DNA from: Comamonadaceae bacterium
Lineage (GTDB): Bacteria > Pseudomonadota > Gammaproteobacteria > Burkholderiales > Burkholderiaceae_C
Length of the DNA stretch: 36,056 nt
Assembly (NCBI GenBank): GCA_947447355.1
Contig: CANFJF010000037.1
Coordinates: 1-36,056 of the forward strand
Reading direction: 5' to 3'
The position numbers were made by a program, and so were the translations under genes. A model generated the notes under the pieces. That model was not told the origin of the DNA. It did not search any database and saw only the letters and a list, made by a program, of their open reading frames with translations. This document shows positions 16,984 to 24,618 of this stretch, in pieces. Position 1 is the stretch's first letter. Each line of letters begins with the position of its first letter.

Positions 16984-17170
16984 GCGCAAACCTAAACAAG
17001 TGTTATCCGTTGCGGAAATTAGATTAAAAAAAGAGATCAGCAGCGCAAAGCCGCTGTCAAGACCAACAACGGCCAAGAAACCGCCGAGCTGCGCATTTTA
17101 AAGGGCATCCAGATTGACGCCGTTCTGCGTTCACATACCCTTATCGACTGCGGCTCACCACGCCAGTCAG

Positions 17171-17690
17171 GACGCAGCGCAGCGCGGCCATCCACTGCAG
17201 CGTCATGGCGAGCGCAGCGTGGACATCCATCTTGGAGGTACGCGGAGATGGACTGCCGCGCTTCGCTCGCAGTGACGGAAATGCGTCATGGCGAGCGCAG
17301 CGTGGCCATCCATCGTCGAGGTGCGCGGAGATGGACTGCCGCGCTTCGCTCGCAGTGACAAAAAATGCGTCATGGCGAGCGCAGCGTGGCCATCCATCGT
17401 CGAGGTGCGCGGTGATGGACTGCCGCGCTTCCGCTCGCAGTGACAAAAAATGCGTCATGGCGAGCGCAGCGTGGCCATCCATCTTGGAGGTGCGCGGTGA
17501 TGGACTGCTGTGCTTCGCTCGCAGTGACAAAAAATGCGTCATGGCGAGCGCAGCGTGGCCATCCATCTTGGAGGTACGCGGTGATGGACTGCCGCGCTTC
17601 GCTCGCAGTGACGGGAAAATATACGCTCGCAGTGACGGGAAAATATTTGCTCGCTGTGACGGGAAAATATTCGCTCGCAGTGACGAAAAA
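17171..17690. repeat. hairpin repeat array: 5 full units of ~84 bp plus short arm-only units
   Basis: A truncated unit (17171-17200) precedes five full copies beginning at 17201, 17284, 17368, 17453 and 17537 (periods 83-85 bp), in the opposite orientation to the array at 1-397. Each has arms with GGCGAGCGCAGCGTGGCC and GGACTGCCGCGCTTCGCTC around a variable spacer. The last copy runs into three arm-only repeats of 22-25 bp built on CGCTCGCAGTGACGGGAAAA (about 17605-17690). The array occupies the 757-bp gap between the carboxylesterase start and the MmgE/PrpD gene. Long ORFs on both strands here are repeat by-products. Confidence 0.92.
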
Positions 17691-17740
17691 ATCTGCGGCG
17701 TCGGATTCAGAAAACTTGGAAACACGTTAGGAAACACACT

Positions 17741-19114
17741 ATGAGCCAGCATGATGTCAGCGCCACAGCCACCCTCGCCGCCTTTGCCGCGAACCTGACC
17801 ACCGCCGACATTCCCGCCTCGGTGTTGCGCAAAACCGAAGACCTGTTTGTCGACTGGTTTGGCTCGGCCATCGGCGGCCACAACGCGCGTGCGGTCGACA
17901 GCCTGACCCGCTTTGCGCTAAGCATGGGGCCAGCCGAAGGGCCGAGTGAAGTGCTCATCACGCGCAGTGGCAGCAGCCCTTACATGGCCGCCATGGCGAA
18001 CGCCAGCGCCTCGCATGTGGCCGAACAAGATGACGTGCACAACGGCTCGGTGTTTCACCCGGCTACGGTGGTTTTCCCACCGGCGCTGGCGGTTGCGCAA
18101 GCCATTGGTGCCAGCGGCGCGCAGCTCATCACAGCGGCCGTGGCAGGGTATGAAGTGGGCATTCGGGTGGGTGAATTTCTGGGTCGCTCGCACTACAAAG
18201 TCTTTCACACTACGGGCACGGCTGGCACGCTGGCGGCAGCCGCTGCCGTCGGTCATTTGCTGGGTTTGAACCCGGCGCAAATGCAACACGCTTTTGGATC
18301 GGCCGGCACACAGTCGGCGGGTTTGTGGGAATTCTTGCGCACAGCCGCAGACTCCAAACAACTGCACACAGCGCATGCCGCTGGCGCTGGTTTGATGGCA
18401 GCTTATTTAGCCAAAGACGGCTTCACCGGCGCGGCCCAAATCTTGGAAGGCCCGCAAGGCATGGCCGCCGGCATGTCGAGCGATGCCGACGTGCGCAAGC
18501 TCACAGCCGGCCTCGGCAGCCGCTGGGCAACGGCAGAAACTTCATTCAAATACCACGCCTCTTGCCGCCACACGCACCCCGCGGCCGACGCACTGTTGCA
18601 AGTCATGCAAGACCACAAGCTGCAAGCGCAAGACTTGGCGCGTGTGGTCACACATGTGCACCAAGGCGCGATCGATGTGCTGGGCCCCGTGACAAACCCG
18701 AGCACCGTGCACCAAAGCAAATTCAGCATGGGCACCGTGCTGGGTCTGGCCGCACGCTTTGGTCATGCCGGCTTGATCGAGTTTGACAAACACTTCAGCG
18801 ACACATTGACGACGGCACTCCGAGACAAAGTCGAGATGGCGCTAGACGCCGAAGTCGACGCCGCTTACCCGCAGCGCTGGATCGGCAAAGTCACTGTTCA
18901 CACCACCGATGGTCGCGTTTTGCAGGGCCGTGTAGACGAACCCAAGGGCGACCCGGGCAACACACTCAGCCGCGACGAAATCACCGCCAAGGCGCTGCGT
19001 CTGGCAGCCCACAGCGGCGGCGCCAGCGCCGACGAGATGCAAGCGTCAATCACAGCGCTTTGGCAAGTCATGCAGTGGCCCCGCGTCGGCCGCCTGCTGT
19101 TGGCGGCAACATGA
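17741..19114 (+). CDS. MmgE/PrpD family protein
   Basis: A 457-residue cytoplasmic protein of the MmgE/PrpD family, which includes 2-methylcitrate dehydratase and cis-aconitate decarboxylase. Family blocks: FVDWFGSAIGG, ASHVAEQDDVHNGSVFHPATVVFPPALAVA, YEVGIRVGEFLGRSHYKVFHTTGTAGTLAAA and SFKYHASCRHTHPAADALL. AGGAAA lies 8 bp before the ATG, directly after the repeat array. It overlaps the CitE-like gene by 4 bp (ATGA), so the two are translationally coupled and should act on the same pathway, perhaps dehydration or decarboxylation of a tricarboxylate followed by lyase cleavage of its CoA ester. Not prpD itself: no prpB or prpC is adjacent. Confidence 0.9.
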   Translation: MSQHDVSATATLAAFAANLTTADIPASVLRKTEDLFVDWFGSAIGGHNARAVDSLTRFALSMGPAEGPSEVLITRSGSSPYMAAMANASASHVAEQDDVHNGSVFHPATVVFPPALAVAQAIGASGAQLITAAVAGYEVGIRVGEFLGRSHYKVFHTTGTAGTLAAAAAVGHLLGLNPAQMQHAFGSAGTQSAGLWEFLRTAADSKQLHTAHAAGAGLMAAYLAKDGFTGAAQILEGPQGMAAGMSSDADVRKLTAGLGSRWATAETSFKYHASCRHTHPAADALLQVMQDHKLQAQDLARVVTHVHQGAIDVLGPVTNPSTVHQSKFSMGTVLGLAARFGHAGLIEFDKHFSDTLTTALRDKVEMALDAEVDAAYPQRWIGKVTVHTTDGRVLQGRVDEPKGDPGNTLSRDEITAKALRLAAHSGGASADEMQASITALWQVMQWPRVGRLLLAAT

Positions 19115-19959
19115 GTTTCTCGCTGCTGACCGACGCTCGCTCGTTCTTATTCGTGCCGGGCAACCGGCCCGAGCGCTTTGACAAAGCCTTGGCCAGCCAA
19201 GCCGACGTGGTGATTGTTGATCTCGAAGATGCCGTGCCGGTCGCTGACAAAGCTGCTGCCCGCGTTGCGCTGGCCTTGGCTTGGAATCAGTGGCCAACGG
19301 CCCAGCGTGCGCGGGTCGTGGTGCGCATCAATGCGGCGCAAACTGACAGCCATCCGGACGACCTGTCGTGGTTGGCACAACTGCCCGGCCTGCCAGCGGT
19401 GATGCTGCCAAAAGCAGAAAAAACCAGCGATTTGATGGGCGTTCAAGATGCGCTTGGCGAAGCAGCAACCGCTTTGATCCCGATCATTGAATCAGCCGAA
19501 GGCCTGGCCAACGTCGATACGCTGGCTCGCTGCCCACGGGTGTTGCGACTGGCTTTTGGTCACCTCGACTTTCAGGCTGATCTGGGCATGGCCTGCGGCA
19601 CGGATGAAGCCGAGCTGGCGTCGGTTCGCGTCGCCATCGCTGTGGCGTCGCGCCGCGCCGGTCTGGTGGCGCCGATCGATGGCGTGACCACCGATACCCA
19701 AGACATGTCCCGCGTGCAAACCGATGCAGCCCGCAGCCTGCGTTTTGGCTTTGGCGCCAAGCTGTGCATTCATCCTCTGCAAGTAGTGGCGGTACACGCT
19801 GCGTTTATACCCAGCGCCGCTCAAATAGAGTGGGCCCAACGTGTCTTGCAAGCCGAAGCCGCTGCCGGCGGCAGTGCCTTCACAGTGGACGGCCGCATGG
19901 TCGACCCACCCGTGCTCAAACTGGCCCGTCAATGTTTGGCGATGGCCCGTCTTGGCTAA
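19111..19959 (+). CDS. HpcH/HpaI-family CoA ester lyase (CitE-like)
   Basis: A 282-residue TIM-barrel enzyme resembling the citrate lyase beta subunit and the malyl-, citramalyl- and beta-methylmalyl-CoA lyases; it splits a hydroxyacyl-CoA. Motifs: RSFLFVPGNRPERFDKA, VIVDLEDAVP (metal and CoA binding), VMLPKAEK, IPIIESAEGL with the metal-ligand Glu, RLAFGHLDFQADLG with the metal-ligand Asp, and GAKLCIHPLQV. The ATG at 19111 overlaps the preceding stop as ATGA; the open frame runs to 19060, but this N-terminus fits the family. There are no citC/D/F genes, so it is a stand-alone lyase. Confidence 0.9.
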   Translation: MSFSLLTDARSFLFVPGNRPERFDKALASQADVVIVDLEDAVPVADKAAARVALALAWNQWPTAQRARVVVRINAAQTDSHPDDLSWLAQLPGLPAVMLPKAEKTSDLMGVQDALGEAATALIPIIESAEGLANVDTLARCPRVLRLAFGHLDFQADLGMACGTDEAELASVRVAIAVASRRAGLVAPIDGVTTDTQDMSRVQTDAARSLRFGFGAKLCIHPLQVVAVHAAFIPSAAQIEWAQRVLQAEAAAGGSAFTVDGRMVDPPVLKLARQCLAMARLG

Positions 19960-19963
19960 GGGA

Positions 19964-19993
19964 TTTACAGGCAATGCGTCAGTCGCTCATAAT
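19964..19993 (+). promoter_or_regulatory. candidate promoter for the receptor at 20044
   Basis: TTTACA (19964-19969), an 18-bp spacer and CATAAT (19988-19993), starting 5 bp after the lyase stop codon. It would let the receptor be transcribed apart from the upstream pair. Confidence 0.4.
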
Positions 19994-20043
19994 CTAGCCG
20001 CTTTATTGATTATTCTTTTGACAAAAGACAACCAAAGACCACC

Positions 20044-21021
20044 ATGAAAAAACAATTGAAATCAGTCTTGATCGGATGCCTTATGGCCTGCGGTCTCGGT
20101 TCAGCGCAAGCCCAGACCTACCCGGACAAGCCCATTATTCTGGTGGTTCCATTTGCGGCTGGCGGCCCGACCGATGTGGTCGCCCGCATGATTGCGATTC
20201 CGATGGGCAAGTCACTCGGACAAACCGTGCTGGTGGAGAACACCGTCGGCGCCGGTGGCACCATTGCGACCCAGCGCGTGGCCCGTGCCGCGCCTAATGG
20301 TTACACCCTTTTCATTCACCACATGGGCATGGCCACAGCGCCTGCGCTGTATAAAAAACTCAACTTTGACACGCTCAAAGACTTTGAATACATCGGCCAA
20401 GTGGTTGACGTGCCCATGACCCTGTTGGCGCGCAAAGACTTCCCCGCCAAAAACTTCGCTGAGCTGAAAACTTACGTTCAAGCCAACAAAGAAAAAGTCT
20501 CGATGGCCAACGCTGGTCTGGGCGCGGTGTCACATTTGTGCGGCCTGCTGTTCATGACAGCCTTGGACACCACGCTCAACACGATTCCCTACAAGGGCAC
20601 CGGCCCTGCCATGAATGACTTGCTCGGCGGCCAGGTCGACCTGCTGTGCGACCAGACCTCCCAAACCGTTCCTTTGATCAAGGAAAACCGCGTCAAAGTC
20701 TATGGTGTGACAACCCTCAAACGCCTCGAAGTTTTGCCCAATGTGCCGACCCTCGACGAGCAGGGCTTGAAAGGGTTTGAGGTCAAAGTCTGGCACGGCA
20801 TGTACGCGCCCAAAGGCACGCCGGCACCGGTGATTGACAAGGTCAACGTGGCACTGCGCGCGGCCTTGCAAGATCCGATGATCAAACAACGCTTCAAAGA
20901 CCTGAGCTTGGAAGCCCCCTCGATGGACAAGGTCACACCGGCTGGTTTGAAGACTCAGCTCGAAGCTGAAATTATCAAATGGGGACCGGTGATCCGCAAA
21001 GCCGGTATTTACGCTGATTGA
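20044..21021 (+). CDS. Bug/TctC-family periplasmic solute-binding receptor
   Basis: A 325-residue exported receptor. The signal peptide MKKQLKSVLIGCLMACGLG ends at AQAQ near residue 23-24, and the mature part opens TYPDKPIILVVPFAAGGPTDV. GAGGTIATQRVARAAPNGYT and IPYKGTGPAMNDLLGGQVD are the family's ligand-site blocks. It contains several Cys (SHLCGLLF, DLLCDQTS), unlike the other four receptors in the window. It lies 84 bp after the CitE-like lyase, on the same strand, and is most simply the uptake receptor for that pathway's substrate. There is no strong ribosome-binding site. Confidence 0.92.
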   Translation: MKKQLKSVLIGCLMACGLGSAQAQTYPDKPIILVVPFAAGGPTDVVARMIAIPMGKSLGQTVLVENTVGAGGTIATQRVARAAPNGYTLFIHHMGMATAPALYKKLNFDTLKDFEYIGQVVDVPMTLLARKDFPAKNFAELKTYVQANKEKVSMANAGLGAVSHLCGLLFMTALDTTLNTIPYKGTGPAMNDLLGGQVDLLCDQTSQTVPLIKENRVKVYGVTTLKRLEVLPNVPTLDEQGLKGFEVKVWHGMYAPKGTPAPVIDKVNVALRAALQDPMIKQRFKDLSLEAPSMDKVTPAGLKTQLEAEIIKWGPVIRKAGIYAD

Positions 21022-21139
21022 GCTGTCCAACGCTGAATAAAAAAGAGCCGCAATCATGGAGTGCGTCCCCTCCTTTGAGCCCTTCTAAGCAGGCCTCGAT
21101 ACCATGTCCTCCCCTTTGCTCGGGGGTCGACACCATTGA

Positions 21140-21341
21140 CCGTTCACTTGCAACAGCGCAAATGTATCTGTGCCCTTGGTATGAAACCGGGAACTGATTC
21201 GCTTGCGAACCCCATCGCTATCAGGCACAGGTTGTCAAAATAGTTTCGTACGACGTCTCCTTGCAACCGGTGGTGGCCCGTGCGCCCCACACGCCAAGCA
21301 CCCACCAGTTCGCCGTTCATCCAGATAGAAAGCGCGGCCAT
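21140..21341 (-). pseudogene. hipA: hipA toxin kinase remnant (deleted, frameshifted, truncated)
   Basis: From the ATG at 21341 the minus strand encodes MAALSIWMNGELVGAWR and then HHRLQ, the N-terminus of a HipA kinase. It jumps straight to GDVVRNYFDNL, which in HipA comes some 30-40 residues later, so an internal in-frame block is lost. Right after FDNL one base appears to be missing; in the next frame the sequence resumes as PDSDGVRKRISSRF and then TDTFALLQ, again matching HipA. Homology stops near 21140 and the kinase domain is gone. HipA normally phosphorylates glutamyl-tRNA synthetase and is neutralised by HipB; this copy cannot. Confidence 0.82.
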
Positions 21342-21343
21342 TG

Positions 21344-21484
21344 CCACTCGCCTTGACGGACTGTGTCGGAGATATTGGGTTGCGGTGAGATGTCGTTGGC
21401 TACGGCAGACGTATCGCGCAAGACCAGAGCAACACCCAGAACCTTTAGAATTTTCAGAAAAGCAGACTGCGTTTTTACAGTGAT
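21344..21484 (-). pseudogene. hipB: hipB antitoxin C-terminal remnant
   Basis: Directly upstream of the hipA remnant, the minus strand reads SAFLKILKVLGVALVLRDTS and later VRQGEW in one frame. This resembles the end of HipB, where a KIL-x-x-L helix leads to a beta strand and an acidic-Trp end such as LEW. The N-terminal helix-turn-helix is absent: a stop codon interrupts the frame at 21485-21487. After GEW the expected TAA reads CAA, two bases before the hipA ATG, so the old stop may have been lost by one transition. The match is short, hence the moderate confidence; position and order support it. Confidence 0.6.
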
Positions 21485-21564
21485 TTACCTGCGTGCCTGC
21501 CGCAGTAGGCGGGTAGCGCCGGCGCCATTGAGGGCGGGCATTTCCTGAAGGAGATTTTTCGTTC

Positions 21565-21598
21565 AGCAAAAATGGGCTCCAATCGAGGACTGGAGCCC
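21565..21598 (-). terminator. intrinsic terminator of the HTH-receiver gene
   Basis: GGGCTCCA (21574-21581) pairs with TGGAGCCC (21591-21598). Read on the minus strand, the stem is followed by ATTTTTG. It lies about 100 bp past the stop of the gene at 21699. Confidence 0.65.
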
Positions 21599-21698
21599 AC
21601 TGTAGGCACTTCACGCCGCTCTTAGCAACGCCTGACTGGAACGGCTAGGCAATTGCGGCTCTTTGCAGTTTGGGCTTCTGCCCTGCTGCATGACCCGC

Positions 21699-22334
21699 TC
21701 AGCTCGAGGGCTGATTCCTGCGGGCAATCTGAGATGCAAAATAACCGATCAACCACTGAGCGTGAACCGGTTTCTTCACCAGCGCCGTATGCTCAGGTAA
21801 GAGTTCAGCGGTGTTGATGTCTACCGGGTCAACAACCGTCAAACCCACCAGTGCGAGCGTGTCGGCCAAATGGCTCGTTCGCACAGTCCGGAGCAACTCA
21901 TAGCCATCGACATTCGGCATGCTGAGGTCTGCGATCAAGACGTCAGGCTGGATGGTTTTGAGGTTGATCAGGGCTTTGAGAGCCGAAGTGATCCAGACGC
22001 ATTCAATCAAAATGCCAGCCTTTTGACCCACCTTTTGTATCGCGTCATAAGTCTCGTTACTGGCATCCACAAGTAAAACCGTCAGCGGCGACTGTTGATC
22101 TTTTTGAACTCCGTTGTGTCCGGTACGGCCAGAGCGGAGCTGGTAATCCGCAATGGACTGAATGGAAATGCGTCGGTGCCCACCATCTGTTTTCCACGCC
22201 TTGAGTTCATTTTTTTCGACCAGGCCCTGCACCGTTCCGACAGAAAGGCCCAGCTTTTTTGCAGCGAATGCTGTCCCGCAAACATCTGATGAATTCATAA
22301 TTTTGAAAATTTCTTTGCTAGTAGTGACTGACAT
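21699..22334 (-). CDS. HTH (MerR/excisionase-like) DNA-binding protein with receiver domain
   Basis: About 211 residues with an unusual order: the DNA-binding domain first. Residues 20-60 (KLGLSVGTVQGLVEKNEL, then GGHRRIS) are a MerR/excisionase-type winged helix that reads a short site. A hydrophilic linker leads to a receiver domain: VLLVDAS, a likely phospho-Asp near residue 136 in IADLSMPNVDGYELL, and a conserved Lys in ALVKKPV. The acidic pair before it is reduced to one Asp. No histidine kinase is adjacent. The start is unsure: TTG 22340, ATG 22334 (used) and ATG 22298 are all in frame, none with a strong ribosome-binding site. It is divergent from a MarR-like gene across an AT-rich gap. 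Confidence 0.85.
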   Translation of the reverse strand: MSVTTSKEIFKIMNSSDVCGTAFAAKKLGLSVGTVQGLVEKNELKAWKTDGGHRRISIQSIADYQLRSGRTGHNGVQKDQQSPLTVLLVDASNETYDAIQKVGQKAGILIECVWITSALKALINLKTIQPDVLIADLSMPNVDGYELLRTVRTSHLADTLALVGLTVVDPVDINTAELLPEHTALVKKPVHAQWLIGYFASQIARRNQPSS

Positions 22335-22741
22335 GTGCAAAGCACTCGAATTTAAATTTTATATAAAAAATTGAATTTGATAATTTATCTCAATGTAGCA
22401 CTTAATTAATTTCCAGATCGGAAAAAAATTAACGTTAAATAATTACTACTATAGTAATAATTAATGAAATTGATTTCATCAATACAATGTTAATGACCAT
22501 AAAAAACCAAAAACAACTTTCTGAGTCGATCAACACGAGCTTTGAAAACCTGACTGCAGACTTTGGGGGGCCATATCTTAGTGGACGAGGGGACTGTCAG
22601 ACGTTAGAAATAAAAGATTCAACAAAATCACAAATAAGTTGTTTGTTAAAAATTTATCAATTAAAATCAATTTATCTAAAAAGTTACATCGATATCAATT
22701 CACTCACCCAGTGAGCGACATAGCTAGAACAGGTTTGAACC
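22335..22741. other. AT-rich divergent intergenic region with dyads
   Basis: About 400 bp far richer in A+T than its surroundings. It holds the perfect palindrome TTAACGTTAA (22429-22438) and the dyad ATTACTA-CTA-TAGTAAT (22442-22458), both plausible binding sites for the regulators on either side. A 75-codon ORF (22487-22714, plus strand) exists, but it has no ribosome-binding site and no recognisable domain, so it is probably not a gene. The region may carry promoters for both flanking genes, or be acquired DNA. Confidence 0.6.
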
Positions 22742-23107
22742 ATGCTTGAAAAATCCGAAGCTCTCATCACCTACATCAAATTCCTGCAGCAGGTGAAAGA
22801 GGTTCATGCATCCAATGAATTCGTGAAGCTGAGCCCGATTGAAGAACGACTTCTGAACCTTTTGGCCACAACTTGGGCGGTTGATCAAAAAATCACGGTA
22901 TTGAAGGCGCTCCAAATCAATACAGAGGTTTCTCAAAGCACCTCTCACCGCTTGCTCAAAGGCCTGCGGATGAAAAAGTTCATCACCTTGGTCTTGGACG
23001 AGAATGACAATCGGATCAAATATGTTGAGCCCGCAGAAAAAGCCAACGACTATTTGAAGGCACTCGGCACATGCCTGCATCAAGCGCGCGACCGCCAAGC
23101 CGCATAG
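22742..23107 (+). CDS. small winged-helix (MarR-like) regulator
   Basis: A 121-residue cytoplasmic protein. SPIEERLLNLLATTWAVDQKI and VSQSTSHRLLKGLRMKKFIT look like a winged-helix core with the recognition helix near residues 65-80, then a wing (LDENDNRIKYVEPAEKA). It is shorter than typical MarR proteins, lacking most of the long dimerisation helices. It could also belong to another small winged-helix group. Its gene is divergent from the HTH-receiver gene, and the two may control the shared region between them (inference). The ribosome-binding site is weak (AGG, 8 bp before the ATG). Confidence 0.72.
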   Translation: MLEKSEALITYIKFLQQVKEVHASNEFVKLSPIEERLLNLLATTWAVDQKITVLKALQINTEVSQSTSHRLLKGLRMKKFITLVLDENDNRIKYVEPAEKANDYLKALGTCLHQARDRQAA

Positions 23108-23159
23108 ACCGCAAGCCAGTCTCATCCCCTTAGCGTCCCTGGCTAAAGATGGGGTGTTA

Positions 23160-23198
23160 GCATTTGGCGGTTCCCATTCGGGCTCAGCCGCCAAATGC
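23160..23198. promoter_or_regulatory. 11-bp inverted repeat abutting a start codon
   Basis: GCATTTGGCGG (23160-23170) and CCGCCAAATGC (23188-23198) are perfect reverse complements 17 bp apart, ending 3 bp before the ATG at 23202, where a ribosome-binding site would normally lie. No T-run follows. An operator or a translation-blocking hairpin is possible. Confidence 0.45.
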
Positions 23199-23201
23199 GC
23201 C

Positions 23202-23717
23202 ATGAAAAAACACGTTGCCATCACACTGCTGCTCTTAACCACCTTGGGCGTATTGAAAGCGCATGTCGACATTGAGCGACAAGACGGTGGCTTTTTTTTG
23301 ACCTATCAAGGTCAAAAGCATGACGTTGTCGGCGCGCTGTCAAACCAGATGAACAGCGCGCTGCGGCAGTGCAGTTCATCGCAATCGATTGGGGTCAATA
23401 CCCCGGCAGCGAAGTTGGCCCTTGCCGCTATTCAGAATTTCAGTCCCCCTGACTCTCAACAAGCACAGCTGCTGGGCCTGCTGCAACAAGACGATTGGCT
23501 GTTGGCCGAGGTTAAATTCACCTCACTCAATCCAGCGGTCGTGTTGCTTAAAATGACATCAGAACGTGTCAGCGTGGTTGAAGGCGCTGTCTGGAGCGGC
23601 AGCACTGCCCCCTGGGCATCGGCACCTTTCATACGGCGCTACATCAGTGAGCGCGCACCAAAAGCACCCGCGGCGCTGATGGCCTGTTTTGAACCGGCAA
23701 GCGCCTTGTTCAAATAA
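23202..23717 (+). CDS. secreted hypothetical protein
   Basis: 171 residues with a signal peptide (MKKHVAITLLLLTTLGVLKA); the mature protein is presumably periplasmic. No family is recognised. It contains a GGFFLTYQGQKHDVVGA segment, a Ser/Gln-rich middle and one pair of Cys (residues about 58 and 164) that could form a disulfide bond. The open frame begins at 23154, but the ATG at 23202 gives a clean signal peptide. There is no ribosome-binding site; a perfect 11-bp inverted repeat occupies its place. It follows the MarR-like gene by 94 bp. Confidence 0.6.
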   Translation: MKKHVAITLLLLTTLGVLKAHVDIERQDGGFFLTYQGQKHDVVGALSNQMNSALRQCSSSQSIGVNTPAAKLALAAIQNFSPPDSQQAQLLGLLQQDDWLLAEVKFTSLNPAVVLLKMTSERVSVVEGAVWSGSTAPWASAPFIRRYISERAPKAPAALMACFEPASALFK

Positions 23718-23847
23718 TGCTGAAGCGCCAGATCTAACCGCTCTTGATGTGCTCGAACAGGCGCGTTAGAGGGCTTGGTTCAGAGCCTTAAGATCAGCTT
23801 CAATTAATTTCAACACGGCGGCAGCTTCCCAATCTGCGGAAAAAAGA

Positions 23848-24576
23848 ATGACTGATTTTTTAGGCCAAGCCCGCGCACTGCTCGGTGAAGCCCACGTTCT
23901 CGCCAGCGACATGGCTGGCCACGCCACCGATTGGCGCGGCCAATTCACAGGTGTGCCCTTGGCCGTTTGCAGGCCTGCCGACACGCTGCAGGTGCTGCGC
24001 TTTGGCACTACACGCGACTTGGTTTTGGGTTTGGAAGTGGTGTTACCCGATGTTCAGGTCCTCAACCTGCTCAAAGCCTTGCGCAAAGACAACACCGGCT
24101 ACGACCTGAAACACCTGTTCATTGGCGCTGAAGGAACGCTGGGCGTCATCACTGCGGCGGTGCTGAAATTGTTCCCTGCGCCGCGATCCAGAGCCGTGGC
24201 TTTTGCAGCGTTTCAAACGCCGCAGCAAGCCTTGGAATTGCGCGGACTGTTGCGCGGCGCGATGGGCGACCGCTTCACTGCGTTCGAGTTGATGAGCGAC
24301 GCCAGCGATGGCGGTGAGCAAGCCTCGTTCGACAACGCCTTTCAAGCCGCTTATGCGGGTGTCAGACCGATTGTTTATGGCCATCTGGGCGACGGCAACC
24401 TGCACTTCAACGTCTCTGGACCGGCCAACATGAGCGCCGAACACGGTTTGGGGCAGCTCAAAAAACACGAAATGACGCTGTACAAAACGCCACTCGAAAT
24501 TGACGTGATGCGGCGCGTTAAAAATGCCCTCGATCCGAAGCAGTTGATGAACCCCGGCAAGTTGCTGCCGAACTGA
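23848..24576 (+). pseudogene. FAD-linked oxidase (GlcD / D-2-hydroxyacid dehydrogenase type), internally deleted
   Basis: 242 codons resembling a family of about 470. The N-terminus (GEAHVLASDMAGHATDWRG to CRPADTLQV) runs straight into LRFGTTRDLVLGLEVVLPD, skipping the FAD-pyrophosphate loop (normally GGNTGLVGGA-like) and some 90 residues. LFIGAEGTLGVITAAVLKLF is intact. After FELMSDAS about 100 residues are missing before YAGVRPIVYGHLGDGNLHFN, and after NVSGPAN some 30 more before SAEHGLGQLKKHE and the intact end DPKQLMNPGKLLP. Three deletions have kept one reading frame. Without the FAD loop, oxidase activity is not expected. A GGAAAA element precedes the ATG. Confidence 0.8.
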
Positions 24577-24618
24577 GTCAAGCCATAAAGCCCACTACAC
24601 GCAACCAGGAAACCGTTC

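Noticed and set aside
17171-17690. CRISPR-like regular spacing
   Set aside because: The units are long hairpins with nearly identical spacers, periods of about 84 bp and no cas genes; unique spacers are absent.
17141-17881. A 246-codon minus-strand ORF with repeated SLRAKRGSPSPRTS units
   Set aside because: It is translation of the hairpin repeat array; the period follows the DNA repeat, all frames are similarly open, and it runs into the MmgE/PrpD gene.
21144-21614. The 156-codon minus-strand ORF as an intact gene
   Set aside because: Its start lies in non-homologous sequence, it covers the hipB relic in a different frame, and the HipA match changes frame inside it.
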